DNA of 64,000 nucleotides, taken from NCBI RefSeq assembly GCF_001894945.1, contig NZ_BCXE01000025.1, positions 108,422 through 172,421 of the forward strand. Reading direction: 5' to 3'. Within the stretch, counting starts at the first letter, position 1, and each line of letters opens with the position of its first letter. The DNA comes from Rhodococcus ruber NBRC 15591 (GTDB lineage Bacteria; Actinomycetota; Actinomycetes; Mycobacteriales; Mycobacteriaceae). This document shows, piece after piece, positions 14,532-23,403 of this stretch. The translations under genes were made by a program, and so were the position numbers. The notes below the pieces were generated by a model. The model saw only the letters and a list, made by a program, of their open reading frames with translations. It was not told the origin of the DNA and searched no databases.

Positions 14532-16019
14532 ATGCACGACGAACACGTCGACGTCCTGATCGTCGGCGCCGGACTCTCCGGTATCGGCGCGGCCTGTCAC
14601 CTGCAGGACGAATGCCCGGACAAGACCTTCACCGTCCTCGAGGCACGCGACGTCATCGGCGGCACCTGGGACCTCTTCCGCTACCCGGGCATCCGGTCCG
14701 ACTCGGACATGTTCACCCTGGGGTACTCGTTCGAGCCGTGGGCCGAGCCCGAGACCTTCGCCGACGGCCCGTCCATCCGCGACTACGTCCGCCGCACCGC
14801 ACGGGATCGCGGCATCGACGAGAAGGTCCGGTTCCGGCATCGCGTGGTCCGCGCCGAATGGTCCACGCCGGCCGCCCGCTGGACCGTGACGGCCGAGCGC
14901 ACCGACACCGGGGAACGAGTTCGCTTCACGTGCGGCTTCCTGTTCGTCAATTCGGGCTACTACCGCTACGACGAGGGCTACACCCCCGAGTTTCCCGGCG
15001 TGGAACGGTTCACCGGCACCCTCGTACACCCACAGCACTGGCCCGAGGACCTGGACTGCACCGGCAAGCGCGTCGTCGTCGTCGGCAGCGGCGCCACCGC
15101 CGTGACTCTCGTCCCGGCACTGGCGAGGACGGCCGCACACGTGACGATGCTGCAGCGCTCTCCGAGCTACGTCATGTCGCGTCCCTCGATCGATCCGGTC
15201 GCCGGCGCGTTGCTCGGCCGGATACCGCTGAAGCTGGCCTACCCTGTCGTCCGCTGGGCGAACGTGCTGGGCAGTATGGCCTTCTTCCAGTTGAGCCGGC
15301 GCCGGCCCGATCTGGTCAAGCGGCTGCTACGCAAGGGCGTGCAGAGCCACCTGCCCGCGGACTACGAGGTGGACGTGCACTTCCGGCCGCAATACGACCC
15401 GTGGGACCAGCGCGTCTGTTTCGTGCCCGACGGCGACCTGTTCCGGGCGCTGCGGGAGGGCCGGGCGACGGTCGTCACCGACACGATCGACACCTTCACC
15501 GAACACGGGATCCGCCTGGAATCCGGGCAGGAACTCGCCGCCGACGTGATCGTCACCGCGACGGGACTGAACCTGCTTCTGCTCGGCGGGATGGCCGTGA
15601 GCGTCGACGGCCGCGACGTCGAGATGGGAAAGACGCTGGCGTACAAGGGGATGATGCTCTCCGGGGTGCCCAATCTCGCATTCACCGTCGGATACACCAA
15701 TGCGTCGTGGACGTTGAAGGCCGATCTCGTCGCCGGATACGTGTGCCGCCTGCTGCGCCACATGGACGCCCGCGGATACGCCTACTGCACCCCGACGGCC
15801 CCCGCGACCACGACCGCGACATCCCCGTTGGTCGATCTCGCGTCCGGGTACGTCCTGCGCAGCATCGATTCGATGCCCAGGCAGGGCCCCGCGGCGCCGT
15901 GGCGGCTGTTCCAGAACTACGTCCGGGACCTGGTGATGATGCGCCGCGGACGACTCGAGGACGGCGCCGTGCGCTTCTCCCGGGCAGCGCTTCCGGCAAC
16001 GACGCAGCCGGTGGTCTGA
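14532..16019 (+). CDS. ethA: EthA-like Baeyer-Villiger flavin monooxygenase
   Basis: A 495-residue FAD/NADPH monooxygenase that closely follows the mycobacterial EthA sequence. The FAD Rossmann motif is GAGLSGIGA near residue 11. The Baeyer-Villiger fingerprint FxGxxxHxxxWP is present as FTGTLVHPQHWP at about 159-170. The second Rossmann motif is VVGSGATAVT. Other shared stretches are YNPWDQR-like (YDPWDQRVCFVPDGDLF), GLNLLLLGG and YTNASWTLKADLV. EthA oxidises ketones and activates thioamide prodrugs in M. tuberculosis. No EthR-type TetR repressor gene is adjacent, unlike in mycobacteria; instead the 23-bp array precedes it. GGAG lies before the ATG. Confidence 0.9.
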   Translation: MHDEHVDVLIVGAGLSGIGAACHLQDECPDKTFTVLEARDVIGGTWDLFRYPGIRSDSDMFTLGYSFEPWAEPETFADGPSIRDYVRRTARDRGIDEKVRFRHRVVRAEWSTPAARWTVTAERTDTGERVRFTCGFLFVNSGYYRYDEGYTPEFPGVERFTGTLVHPQHWPEDLDCTGKRVVVVGSGATAVTLVPALARTAAHVTMLQRSPSYVMSRPSIDPVAGALLGRIPLKLAYPVVRWANVLGSMAFFQLSRRRPDLVKRLLRKGVQSHLPADYEVDVHFRPQYDPWDQRVCFVPDGDLFRALREGRATVVTDTIDTFTEHGIRLESGQELAADVIVTATGLNLLLLGGMAVSVDGRDVEMGKTLAYKGMMLSGVPNLAFTVGYTNASWTLKADLVAGYVCRLLRHMDARGYAYCTPTAPATTTATSPLVDLASGYVLRSIDSMPRQGPAAPWRLFQNYVRDLVMMRRGRLEDGAVRFSRAALPATTQPVV

Positions 16020-16173
16020 GGTCGCGGGCGAAAGAACCAGCGTAGGAGCGGGGTTCGAGGCCGAGCGCGACACTTTGCACGTCCGCCGCATAGACTTCCG
16101 GTGGAGGAGGCGGTCGATCCTTCCGGTGCACGGATCCGCAGCCACAGCTACTTCCAGGGGCGGAGAGTGACAG

Positions 16174-17580
16174 ATGCAAGTTGGTGCCCTGTTCGGCAGG
16201 TATCGCCTGGACCGTCCACTGTCGGTGGACGCGACGGGCGAGGTATGGGCCGCGTTCGACACCACCACCGGCCGGAACGTCGCGGTGCGGGCGCTGCCAC
16301 CCGAGGTGACCGAGGACGACGAGTACCGCGCTCGTTTCGAACGCGAAGCCGAGATCGCCGCCCGGATCCGGAACCCTCGTGTGCTCCCGATCCACGACTT
16401 CGGGCAGATCGGCACCCGGCTCTTCCTCGCAACGCCCGTCGTCGAGGGCACCGATCTGCAGACGATGCTCCGGTCCACCGGCGCGATGGACGTCCCGCGG
16501 GCAGTCGGTGTCGTCGAGCAATTGGCGTCGGCGCTCGAGGCCGTGCACGCGGCCGGGCTGGTCGAACAGGAAGTGACGTCGGCGAACGTCCTGGTGCAGG
16601 GCGACGGAAATGTTCTCCTCACCGACGTCGGGTTCCCCCCGCATCCCGGCGCGGCGACGGGCGTCTACGGCCTGGCGACGGTGCTGTACGAATGCCTCAC
16701 CGGCAGACTCTTCCAGTCCTCGGGTGGACGAGCGGGGGCCCCGCAGTCGTCGTCGGCGGTCTCGGATCTTCCGGCCGGCATGGTCGAGGTCGTCGCACGC
16801 GGAACGGCACCCGAACCCGCGCGGCGCTACGGATCGGTGAGCGAGCTGGCCGCGGCGGCACGCGCCGCGGCCGCGCCGTCACATCCCACCGGCAGGTCCG
16901 TTCCCGCGGTCGCTCCGCTCACCCGGAACCGGCGCGTCATGATCCCGGTTCTCGCGGCGATCGTCGCCGTCCTCGTCGTCGGCGGCGTGGCCCTCGGGGC
17001 CGTGTCGTCCGACGACGCCGACCCGACGCCCGTCCCCATCGCGGTGCAGCCGGCCTCTCCGACGTCCACGCCCTCGGCCGCACCGACCACCTCGACAGCC
17101 GCGGAACAGGAGCCGACGCCACCTCGGACGGAGTCCCAGGCTGCCGAGGTTCCAGCCCAGGACGGCGAAGTTCCACCCCAGGACGCCGCCCCCGCGAGGC
17201 CGGCGCCTCGATCGGCACCGCCTGCTCCTGCCCCCGTCCCGGCTCCGGCACCGGCACCTGCGCCCGCAGGACCACAGGTTCTGCCGTGCTACCCCGGCTA
17301 CGAGCACACCCCGCCGCCCGACGGACCGTGCCTTCCCGCCGGGTCGGCTCCCGCGCCCGCCCCGGCACCTGCACCCGCACCTGCAGAACCACAGGTACTG
17401 CCGTGCTACCCCGGCTACGAGCACACCCCGCCGCCCGACGGACCGTGCCTTCCCGCCGGGTCGGCTCCCGCGCCCGCCCCGGCACCTGCACCGGCACCCG
17501 CAGCACCACAGGTACTGCCCTGCTACCCCGGCTACGAACACACCCCGCCGCCCGACGGACCGTGCCTTCCCGCCGGGTAG
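16174..17580 (+). CDS. Membrane pseudokinase with three extracellular Cys-containing repeats
   Basis: A 468-residue protein with an N-terminal Ser/Thr protein kinase fold (about 1-235), one membrane helix (about 255-277) and a Pro/Ala-rich extracellular tail. Kinase catalysis looks lost: the VAIK lysine is R39 (VAVRAL), HRD reads E131-Q-E, the following Lys is T135, while N138 remains and DFG reads DVG at 151. The tail has three 39-residue repeats, each with a core CYPGYEHTPPPDGPC flanked by PAPAP linkers; the 117-bp DNA repeats begin at 17281, 17398 and 17515. Likely a membrane scaffold or receptor sensing the cell wall. GGGGCGGAGA precedes the ATG. Confidence 0.85.
   Translation: MQVGALFGRYRLDRPLSVDATGEVWAAFDTTTGRNVAVRALPPEVTEDDEYRARFEREAEIAARIRNPRVLPIHDFGQIGTRLFLATPVVEGTDLQTMLRSTGAMDVPRAVGVVEQLASALEAVHAAGLVEQEVTSANVLVQGDGNVLLTDVGFPPHPGAATGVYGLATVLYECLTGRLFQSSGGRAGAPQSSSAVSDLPAGMVEVVARGTAPEPARRYGSVSELAAAARAAAAPSHPTGRSVPAVAPLTRNRRVMIPVLAAIVAVLVVGGVALGAVSSDDADPTPVPIAVQPASPTSTPSAAPTTSTAAEQEPTPPRTESQAAEVPAQDGEVPPQDAAPARPAPRSAPPAPAPVPAPAPAPAPAGPQVLPCYPGYEHTPPPDGPCLPAGSAPAPAPAPAPAPAEPQVLPCYPGYEHTPPPDGPCLPAGSAPAPAPAPAPAPAAPQVLPCYPGYEHTPPPDGPCLPAG
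17281..17577 (+). repeat. 117-bp in-frame tandem repeat, three copies
   Basis: Nearly identical 117-bp units start at 17281, 17398 and 17515 (the last ends at the stop codon). Each codes for one CYPGYEHTPPPDGPC module plus linker. The near identity suggests recent duplication or concerted copying. Confidence 0.9.
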
Positions 17581-17666
17581 GCGCCGGCCGCCGCGGAGCG
17601 GTAGCGCTCGACCGTCCGCTCCATCCGGACGGCGCGGTCACCGTGCGTTCCGGCTCGTGCTCGTCA

Positions 17667-18071
17667 CTACGCGTGCGCGCCGGCGAGTCGCACCTGGACC
17701 GACTTGGCCATCGGACACCGTTCGACGGCCCGCAACGCGAGGGTTTCCCGGGCATCGCGATCCTCGACACGAGGCAGCCGCACGTCGACCTCGGCGGAGA
17801 GATCGAACTCCTGGTTGCCCCGTGAAGTGAGTTCGACGCGGGCGTCCACGGCGCACTCCCCCAGGTCGTGATCGCCGGCCGACGCCGTCGCGATGAGGGT
17901 CTGGTACACGCACGCCGCCAATGCCGCCGCATACAGTTGCTCGGGCGTCACCGCGTCGAACCCGGCGGCGTTGTCCGGCGTCGTCACGCGCAGGTCCGGT
18001 GAATGCCCGTCGATGCGCACCGAGGTGTCCTCGGCCGTTGCGGTGTATCGATACGAATTCGGCTCTGTCAT
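17667..18071 (-). CDS. OsmC/Ohr-family peroxidase
   Basis: A 134-residue OsmC-fold protein. The two reactive cysteines appear in the family's usual places: AACVYQTL (about residue 54) and ERCPMAKSV (about 119). These proteins reduce organic hydroperoxides using the Cys pair and a dithiol cofactor. The EQLYAAALAACVYQTL helix is typical of Ohr-type members. The sequence alone does not separate Ohr from OsmC. It is divergent from the flavodoxin-like gene at 18214, which suggests a shared redox-responsive promoter. Confidence 0.88.
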   Translation of the reverse strand: MTEPNSYRYTATAEDTSVRIDGHSPDLRVTTPDNAAGFDAVTPEQLYAAALAACVYQTLIATASAGDHDLGECAVDARVELTSRGNQEFDLSAEVDVRLPRVEDRDARETLALRAVERCPMAKSVQVRLAGAHA

Positions 18072-18213
18072 CAGGTGTTCCTCCGGTCCGCACTTCGCTC
18101 TGAGCGCCGGCGCCGCTCGCTACGGCACCGATGCGATCACCCGGGTGCCCGAACCGAGCCCGGGGAAACCCGCGGCCGGGGATTGACACCCACCGGACCG
18201 GGTAACCGCACCC

Positions 18214-18828
18214 ATGACCACCCTTCGTGCCCTCGCCCTGAACTGCACACTCAAACCGTCCCCGGCGGAGTCCAGCACCGACCTGATGGTGTCGCATGTC
18301 CTGTCCGCGCTCGCCGGGCACGGCGTGACCACCGAATCGGTGCGCGTCGTCGACCACGACGTCCGTCCCGGTGTGGAGGCGGACATGGGTGACGGCGACG
18401 AGTGGCCGGGCCTGCTCGAACGCGTCGCCGCCGCCGACATCCTGATCGTCGCCACGCCGACCTGGGTGGGCCACATGTCCAGCGTCGCCCAGCGCGTGCT
18501 CGAACGCCTCGACGCGGAACTGTCGAGCACCGACGACGAGAACCGGCCACGCATGGTCGGGAAGGTCGCCGTCGCCGCGGTCGTGGGCAACGAGGACGGT
18601 GCGCACAAGATCGTCGCCGACCTGTTCCAGGGTCTCAACGACATCGGGTTCAGCATCCCGGCCCAGGGCTGCACCTACTGGAACGGGGAAGCGATGTCCG
18701 GCACGGATTTCAAGGACCTGTCCGAGGTTCCGGAACAGGTATCCACGACCACGCAGGCACTGGCACGGAACGCCGTCCATCTGAGCACCGTGCTGCGCGA
18801 ACGGCAGTACCCGCCGTATCCGGGCTGA
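18214..18828 (+). CDS. Flavodoxin/NADPH-dependent FMN reductase family protein
   Basis: A 204-residue flavodoxin-fold protein. The N-terminal strand LRALALNCTLKPSPAESSTD holds the phosphate-binding loop for FMN, and ILIVATPTWVGHMSS is the second FMN contact typical of NADPH-dependent FMN reductases. WrbA/azoreductase-like function (quinone or flavin reduction) is likely. It is divergent from the OsmC gene, so the pair may be a small oxidative-stress unit. The stop is followed by a 19-bp duplication and the first 53-bp palindrome. Confidence 0.85.
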   Translation: MTTLRALALNCTLKPSPAESSTDLMVSHVLSALAGHGVTTESVRVVDHDVRPGVEADMGDGDEWPGLLERVAAADILIVATPTWVGHMSSVAQRVLERLDAELSSTDDENRPRMVGKVAVAAVVGNEDGAHKIVADLFQGLNDIGFSIPAQGCTYWNGEAMSGTDFKDLSEVPEQVSTTTQALARNAVHLSTVLRERQYPPYPG

Positions 18829-18838
18829 GCCCGCCCGC

Positions 18839-18876
18839 CGCATGCCGCCGGTTCGCCCGCATGCCGCCGGTTCGAC
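18839..18876. repeat. 19-bp tandem duplication
   Basis: Two copies of CGCATGCCGCCGGTTCG(C/A)C in tandem, directly next to the 53-bp palindrome at the convergent end of two genes. Confidence 0.75.
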
Positions 18877-18925
18877 CGAATGTCACACGCGTTCGATCGA
18901 ATCGAACGTATGTGACATTCGGTCG
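18873..18925. repeat. 53-bp palindromic gene-end element, copy 1
   Basis: Outer arms CGACCGAATGTCACA and TGTGACATTCGGTCG are perfect inverted repeats, with inner arms TTCGAT/ATCGAA. It lies between the convergent flavodoxin-like gene and ugpC and supplies the last codons and stop of ugpC. Two further copies of the same length occur at 22260 and 33562. It probably folds as a strong hairpin and may act as a bidirectional terminator or a mobile REP-like unit. Confidence 0.85.
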
Positions 18926-20013
18926 CCGACACCGAGGCGAGCACCGGTCGTCGCGGAGAAGAAGTAGACCTCCCCCGGCTGCGGGAGCAGGTGCACCTGC
19001 TCCCCCGGACCGATCGCAACTCGTCGATCCACCCGTACGACGACCTTGCCCGTCGCGCTCGACCAGTCGGCCGGCCCGGTCGCCGTCGCATGGACGAAGG
19101 CCTCCGCGCCGAGCTGCTCGACCAGGTCCACCGTCAGGGACAGCGTCCCGGACCGCCACGCGCCCACGGGGGTCCATGCCTCGGGCCGCACCCCGACGAC
19201 GATCCGGTCGGCGCCGACGTCGGCCGGAACCGGCACTCGTAGGGCGCCGAGCACGGCCGCGCCGTCGCGGACGGGTGCGTCGAGCAGGTTCATGCCGGGC
19301 GAACCGACGAACCCGGCGACGAAGGTGTTGACGGGGTTGTCGTACAGGACGCGGGGTGCGGCGACCTGCTGCAGGCGACCGCCGTCGAGGACGGCCACCC
19401 GGTCCCCCATCGTCATGGCCTCCACCTGGTCGTGGGTGACGTACACGGTCGTCGTGCCGAGTCGCCGCTGCAGTCCGGCGATCTGCGAACGCGTGCTGAC
19501 GCGCAGCTTCGCGTCGAGGTTGCTCAGCGGTTCGTCCATGCAGAACACCGCGGGCCGTCGCACGATCGCGCGGCCCATGGCCACGCGCTGTCGCTGCCCG
19601 CCCGAGAGCTTGCCCGGTTTGCGGTCGAGCAGCGGCTCGAGTTCGAGCATCCGCGCGACGTCGAGCACCCGCGTCGTCCGTTCCACCCTGCCGACGCCGG
19701 CGTTGCGCAACGCGAAACCCATGTTCTCGGCCACGGTCATGTTCGGGTACAGCGCGTAGTTCTGGAACACCATCGCCACGTCGCGGGCCTTGGGCGGCAG
19801 TCCCGTCACGTCGGCGCCGCCGATGTCGATGCGACCGTCGTCGACCGCCTCGAGGCCCGCGAGCATGCGCAGGCTCGTGGTCTTCCCGCAGCCCGACGGA
19901 CCGACCAGGACCAGGAACTCCCCGTCCGCGACATCGAGGTCGAGGCGGTCCACCGACGGCCGATCGGCACCGGGGTAGCGGTGGGTGACGGACCGGAAAC
20001 GTATGCTTGCCAA
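18883..20013 (-). CDS. ugpC: UgpC-type ABC transporter ATPase
   Basis: A 376-residue ATP-binding subunit of a carbohydrate/glycerophosphodiester importer. Walker A is GPSGCGKTTS, the signature is LSGGQRQRVAMGRA, Walker B is AVFCMDEPLSNLDAKLR, and the H-loop is VYVTHDQVEAM. A C-terminal TOBE/MalK-type domain follows. The best start is the TTG at 20013, eight bases after the ugpB stop, with AGGGAAAG in front; the frame stays open upstream without a better site. The last dozen residues come from the 53-bp palindrome. Order ugpA-ugpE-ugpB-ugpC matches M. tuberculosis, where the system imports glycerophosphocholine-type substrates. Confidence 0.88.
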   Translation of the reverse strand: MASIRFRSVTHRYPGADRPSVDRLDLDVADGEFLVLVGPSGCGKTTSLRMLAGLEAVDDGRIDIGGADVTGLPPKARDVAMVFQNYALYPNMTVAENMGFALRNAGVGRVERTTRVLDVARMLELEPLLDRKPGKLSGGQRQRVAMGRAIVRRPAVFCMDEPLSNLDAKLRVSTRSQIAGLQRRLGTTTVYVTHDQVEAMTMGDRVAVLDGGRLQQVAAPRVLYDNPVNTFVAGFVGSPGMNLLDAPVRDGAAVLGALRVPVPADVGADRIVVGVRPEAWTPVGAWRSGTLSLTVDLVEQLGAEAFVHATATGPADWSSATGKVVVRVDRRVAIGPGEQVHLLPQPGEVYFFSATTGARLGVGDRMSHTFDSIERV

Positions 20014-20021
20014 GGCTTTCC

Positions 20022-21329
20022 CTACAGATTCGGGGTGATCTGACGGTCGATGATCTGCTGCAGCTGCCGCGCGACGTCGCCGAACGCCGTCGGCACGTCG
20101 GCCCCCTGCAGCGCGATCTGTTCGAGGCCGGTGCCGATGATCTGGTCGCCGCCGGGCACGAAGACGCGCGCGTAGTCCTGCGACCGGGTGCGCGCGAGCT
20201 GATCGACAGCGGTGCGGGCGTTGGGGTTCTGCTCGAGGAATGCTCTCATCCCGGGATCCTCGGTGGCGGACTTGCGCACCGGCATGTAGCCGATCTTCTG
20301 CGAGAAGTAGGCGGTGTTCTCCCCGTTGGTGACGAAGTCGACGAACTTCAGCGCGTTGCGCTTCCGCTCGTCGGAGATGTTCGCCGGAATCGCCAGTCCC
20401 GCACCGCCGGTGGGGCATCCCGGCGTCCCGTCGGGGGCGGGCAGGAACGCGGTGCCGAAATCGAACGCGGCGTTCGCGGTGATGCCGGACAGATCGCCGG
20501 TCGAGGCGATGGTGGACGCGATGATCCCGGCGGAGAAGTCGTTGGCGATGTCCGTGGACACGCCCGCGTACCTCCCGGTGTGGATCATGTCCTTCAGGAA
20601 CTGACCCGCGGCGATCGTCTCCGCGTCGCCGAAACGCAGCCGCCAGCCGTCGGAGTAGGCTCCGCCGAACGTCCAGATCGGTCCTTCGAACGTCCAGCCG
20701 AGGTAGTCCTTGGCGTTACCCCAGCCGTGTGCCAGCTTGCCGGACCCGACCACCCGCTGCAGTTCGGGACCCCACTCGGCGAACTCCTGCCAGGTGGCGG
20801 GTCCGCGGTCGGGAAGACCGGCCTGCCGCCAGACGTCCCGATTGTAGTAGAACAGCGGCGTCGAGCGGGCGTAGGGCAGCGCGAAGTGACGGCCCTCGAA
20901 GAGGTAGTCGGCCAGTAGGGAATCGACGTAGTCCCCGGTGTCCACGCCGACCTCGGCGAAGAGGTCGTCGAGCGGGGTGATCGCGCCGGTCAGCGCGTAG
21001 TTGAACCACCACACGTCCGACAGGACGACGACGTCGGGCAGGTCGCCTCCGGACAGGGCCGCGTTGAACTTCTGCGACACCTCTTCGTAGTTCTTGCCGC
21101 CGTCGATCAGGTCGACCGTCAGGTCCGGGTACTTCGCCTCGAACCGGGCGATGAGCTCGCGCTCCACGTCCTGGGACTTGCCCGGGTGGTTGGACCAGAA
21201 CTTGATGGTGTTCGCCGCGGATGCGGATTCCGAGGACCCGGACGACCCGGTGCCGGCGCACGCCGCCAGCGCGGCGCTCGCGGCGACGAGCCCGGTCAGT
21301 CCCAGAAATCCACGCCTGTCGATGTTCAC
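20022..21329 (-). CDS. ugpB: UgpB-type substrate-binding lipoprotein
   Basis: A 435-residue extracellular solute-binding protein. The start is GTG 21329, seven bases after CAGGAG. The N-terminus has a twin arginine (DRRGFLGLTG), a hydrophobic stretch and a lipobox ending AAC, so it is a likely Tat-exported lipoprotein. The mature part has the family signature YARSTPLFYYNRDVWRQAGLP and W-rich substrate-pocket segments. It is the third gene of the ugp-like operon and delivers substrate to UgpA/UgpE. A sugar as substrate cannot be excluded, since many family-1 binding proteins look alike. Confidence 0.85.
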   Translation of the reverse strand: MNIDRRGFLGLTGLVAASAALAACAGTGSSGSSESASAANTIKFWSNHPGKSQDVERELIARFEAKYPDLTVDLIDGGKNYEEVSQKFNAALSGGDLPDVVVLSDVWWFNYALTGAITPLDDLFAEVGVDTGDYVDSLLADYLFEGRHFALPYARSTPLFYYNRDVWRQAGLPDRGPATWQEFAEWGPELQRVVGSGKLAHGWGNAKDYLGWTFEGPIWTFGGAYSDGWRLRFGDAETIAAGQFLKDMIHTGRYAGVSTDIANDFSAGIIASTIASTGDLSGITANAAFDFGTAFLPAPDGTPGCPTGGAGLAIPANISDERKRNALKFVDFVTNGENTAYFSQKIGYMPVRKSATEDPGMRAFLEQNPNARTAVDQLARTRSQDYARVFVPGGDQIIGTGLEQIALQGADVPTAFGDVARQLQQIIDRQITPNL

Positions 21330-21348
21330 GAAGTTGCTCCTGGAGAGT

Positions 21349-22236
21349 TCAGCCCTTGACCGCACCGGAGGTGAGGCCCTTGATCATGTGACGTTGCAGC
21401 GCGAGGAAGATCACGAGGATCGGCAGCATGGCCAGCACCGTGCCGGCCATCACCGGCCCCCAGTTGGTGACGCCGTCGTTGTTCTGCAGCTGGGTCAGCC
21501 CGATCGGCAGCGGCGCCACGGACGCGTCGTCGGCCATGAGAAACGGCCACAGGTATTCGTTCCACTCGTTGACCACGGTGATGAGCGCGAACGCGACCAG
21601 GGTCGGTCCGGACACGGGTAGCACGACCCGCCACAGCAGGCGGACGTGCCCGGCCCCGTCCATCCGCGCCGCCTCGATGATCTCGGCGGGAATGGACAGA
21701 AAATGGTTGCGCAGCAGAAACGTTCCGAATGCCACACCTGCCAGCGGCACGATGATCCCCTGGAAGGTGTTGCGCCACCCCCATTCCGCCACCAACGCGT
21801 AGTTGGAGATGACAGTGATCTGGTTCGGCACCATCAGCGCGGCGACGATACCGAGGAACACGAGGTTCTTGCCGGGGAAGCGCAGGAACACCAGACCGTA
21901 GGCGCTCAGGATGCCGAGGACGAACTTCACGCTCGACAGCACCGTGGTGATGATCAACGAGTTCCGCAGGAACGTGCCGAACGGCACCGAGGTGACTGCC
22001 TCCGTGTAGTTCCGGGGATGGAACACGGAGGGCCACCAGGTGACCGGCAGCGTGTAGATGTCGGGTCGCTGCTTGAACGAGGTCACCACGATCCAGTACA
22101 GCGGCAGCGCCACGACGAGCAGTGCCACGACCATCGCGGCGTAGGCGAGTACCCGGATCGTGCGCTCGCGACGCCGATACGGCTGCGCCGCTGCCGGTTC
22201 CGTGGTCGTGACCGGGCGCTCCAGGAGCGTCGTCAT
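21349..22236 (-). CDS. ugpE: UgpE-type ABC transporter permease
   Basis: A 295-residue inner-membrane permease of the MalG/UgpE class with six hydrophobic helices. The EAA loop that docks the ATPase is visible as EIIEAARMDGAGHVRLLWRVVLPVSGP. The C-terminus QRHMIKGLTSGAVKG is typical of this class. Its ATG overlaps the ugpA stop as ATGA (22233-22236). It is followed after 19 bp by ugpB. Confidence 0.88.
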   Translation of the reverse strand: MTTLLERPVTTTEPAAAQPYRRRERTIRVLAYAAMVVALLVVALPLYWIVVTSFKQRPDIYTLPVTWWPSVFHPRNYTEAVTSVPFGTFLRNSLIITTVLSSVKFVLGILSAYGLVFLRFPGKNLVFLGIVAALMVPNQITVISNYALVAEWGWRNTFQGIIVPLAGVAFGTFLLRNHFLSIPAEIIEAARMDGAGHVRLLWRVVLPVSGPTLVAFALITVVNEWNEYLWPFLMADDASVAPLPIGLTQLQNNDGVTNWGPVMAGTVLAMLPILVIFLALQRHMIKGLTSGAVKG

Positions 22237-23291
22237 TCCGCACCCCCCGTCCGCTGGACCGACCGAATGTCACATGGCTTCGATGTGATCGAACGCGTGT
22301 CACATTCGGTCGCACGCCCACGCCCACGCCTACCCCCACGCGCGCGCCGGGGACGGCGGGCGGGGCGCGCAGTGTCGTCGCGGTCCATCAGGCGCACCTG
22401 GTAGACCGTGACGGCCAGCAGCACGAGGAACATGATCGTCGCGACGGTGGCACCGTAGCCGGCCCGGAAGTTCCGGAAGGACTCGTTGTAGACCTGGTAG
22501 ACCATCGTGGTGGTGCCGGTACCGAGCGGCCCGCCCCGGGTCATCACGTTGATGATGTCGAAGACCTGGAAGGAGTTGAGCAGCACGGTGATCGACAGGA
22601 AGTACGTGGTGGGACGGAGCTGCGGCAGCAGGACGCGCCGAAAGGCCGTCCACGACGAGGCGCCGTCGATCGCGGCGGCCTCGGACAGTTCGGGACGCAG
22701 GCCCTGCAGGGCCGCCAGATAGATGACGAACGTGTAGCCGAGGTTCTTCCACAGGTAGGTGAGGGTGACCATCACCAGCGCCCAGGCCGGATCCTGGTAG
22801 AAGTCCGGGGTGTTGAGCCCCAGCCTGCCCAGCAGATCCTGGACGAGGCCGAAGTTGGGATCGAACACGAACTGGAACGCCACCCCCACCGCGGCACCGG
22901 AGATGACGAACGGCGCGAAGAGTGCGGACCGGACGAGGTTGCGGCCCAGCAGTTTCCGATCCAGCAGCAGCGCCAGCGCCAGTCCGAGCAGCATGGAGCC
23001 CGCGACGGTCGCGACGGTGAAGACGACGGTGTTGCCGACGATCTGCCACGTGTCGGCACGGCCGAACCACTCGCGGTAGTTGCCCAGTCCGACGAACGTC
23101 GCGGTGGGGCTCGAGATGTTCCACTCGAAGAACGACAGTCGGATGTTGTCGACGAGCGGCCGGTACGTGAACAGGACCAGCAGCGCGAGATTCGGTCCGA
23201 TCAGCGCGGCGAACAGCGCGTAGTCGCCCCACGGGCGTCCCCACGGACCCCGGTCGGTTCGGGGCAGTACTCTTTCCGGACTCGAGCGCAC
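22233..23291 (-). CDS. ugpA: UgpA-type ABC transporter permease
   Basis: A 352-residue permease of the MalF/UgpA class, first gene of the operon. Six hydrophobic helices and the EAA loop (LSEAAAIDGASSWTAFRRVLLPQLRP) are clear. The start is a GTG at 23291. The natural end would be near LMDRDDTARP; beyond it the reading frame continues through a basic stretch and through the second 53-bp palindrome (ECDTRSIT, PCDIRSVQ) before stopping in the ATGA overlap with ugpE. So the C-terminal tail of about 45 residues appears acquired. A short GCGGCAG/CTGCCGC dyad lies at the start codon. Confidence 0.87.
   Translation of the reverse strand: MRSSPERVLPRTDRGPWGRPWGDYALFAALIGPNLALLVLFTYRPLVDNIRLSFFEWNISSPTATFVGLGNYREWFGRADTWQIVGNTVVFTVATVAGSMLLGLALALLLDRKLLGRNLVRSALFAPFVISGAAVGVAFQFVFDPNFGLVQDLLGRLGLNTPDFYQDPAWALVMVTLTYLWKNLGYTFVIYLAALQGLRPELSEAAAIDGASSWTAFRRVLLPQLRPTTYFLSITVLLNSFQVFDIINVMTRGGPLGTGTTTMVYQVYNESFRNFRAGYGATVATIMFLVLLAVTVYQVRLMDRDDTARPARRPRRARGGRRGRGRATECDTRSITSKPCDIRSVQRTGGAE
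22260..22312. repeat. 53-bp palindromic gene-end element, copy 2
   Basis: Same outer arms as the other copies (CGACCGAATGTCACA and TGTCACATTCGGTCG with one change) around a variable centre. This copy lies inside the 3' end of ugpA, 24 bp before the ugpE start, and is translated as part of the UgpA tail. Confidence 0.85.
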
Positions 23292-23403
23292 TGCGGCAGT
23301 GTGTCTGCCGCGGACGAACCGGAGGTTACGCCGGTCTGGCGCCGACGAGTACTCTCGTCACCGTCGAGGTACGAAGTGCTCGCCGGCGCCGGCCGTTGTC
23401 CGG

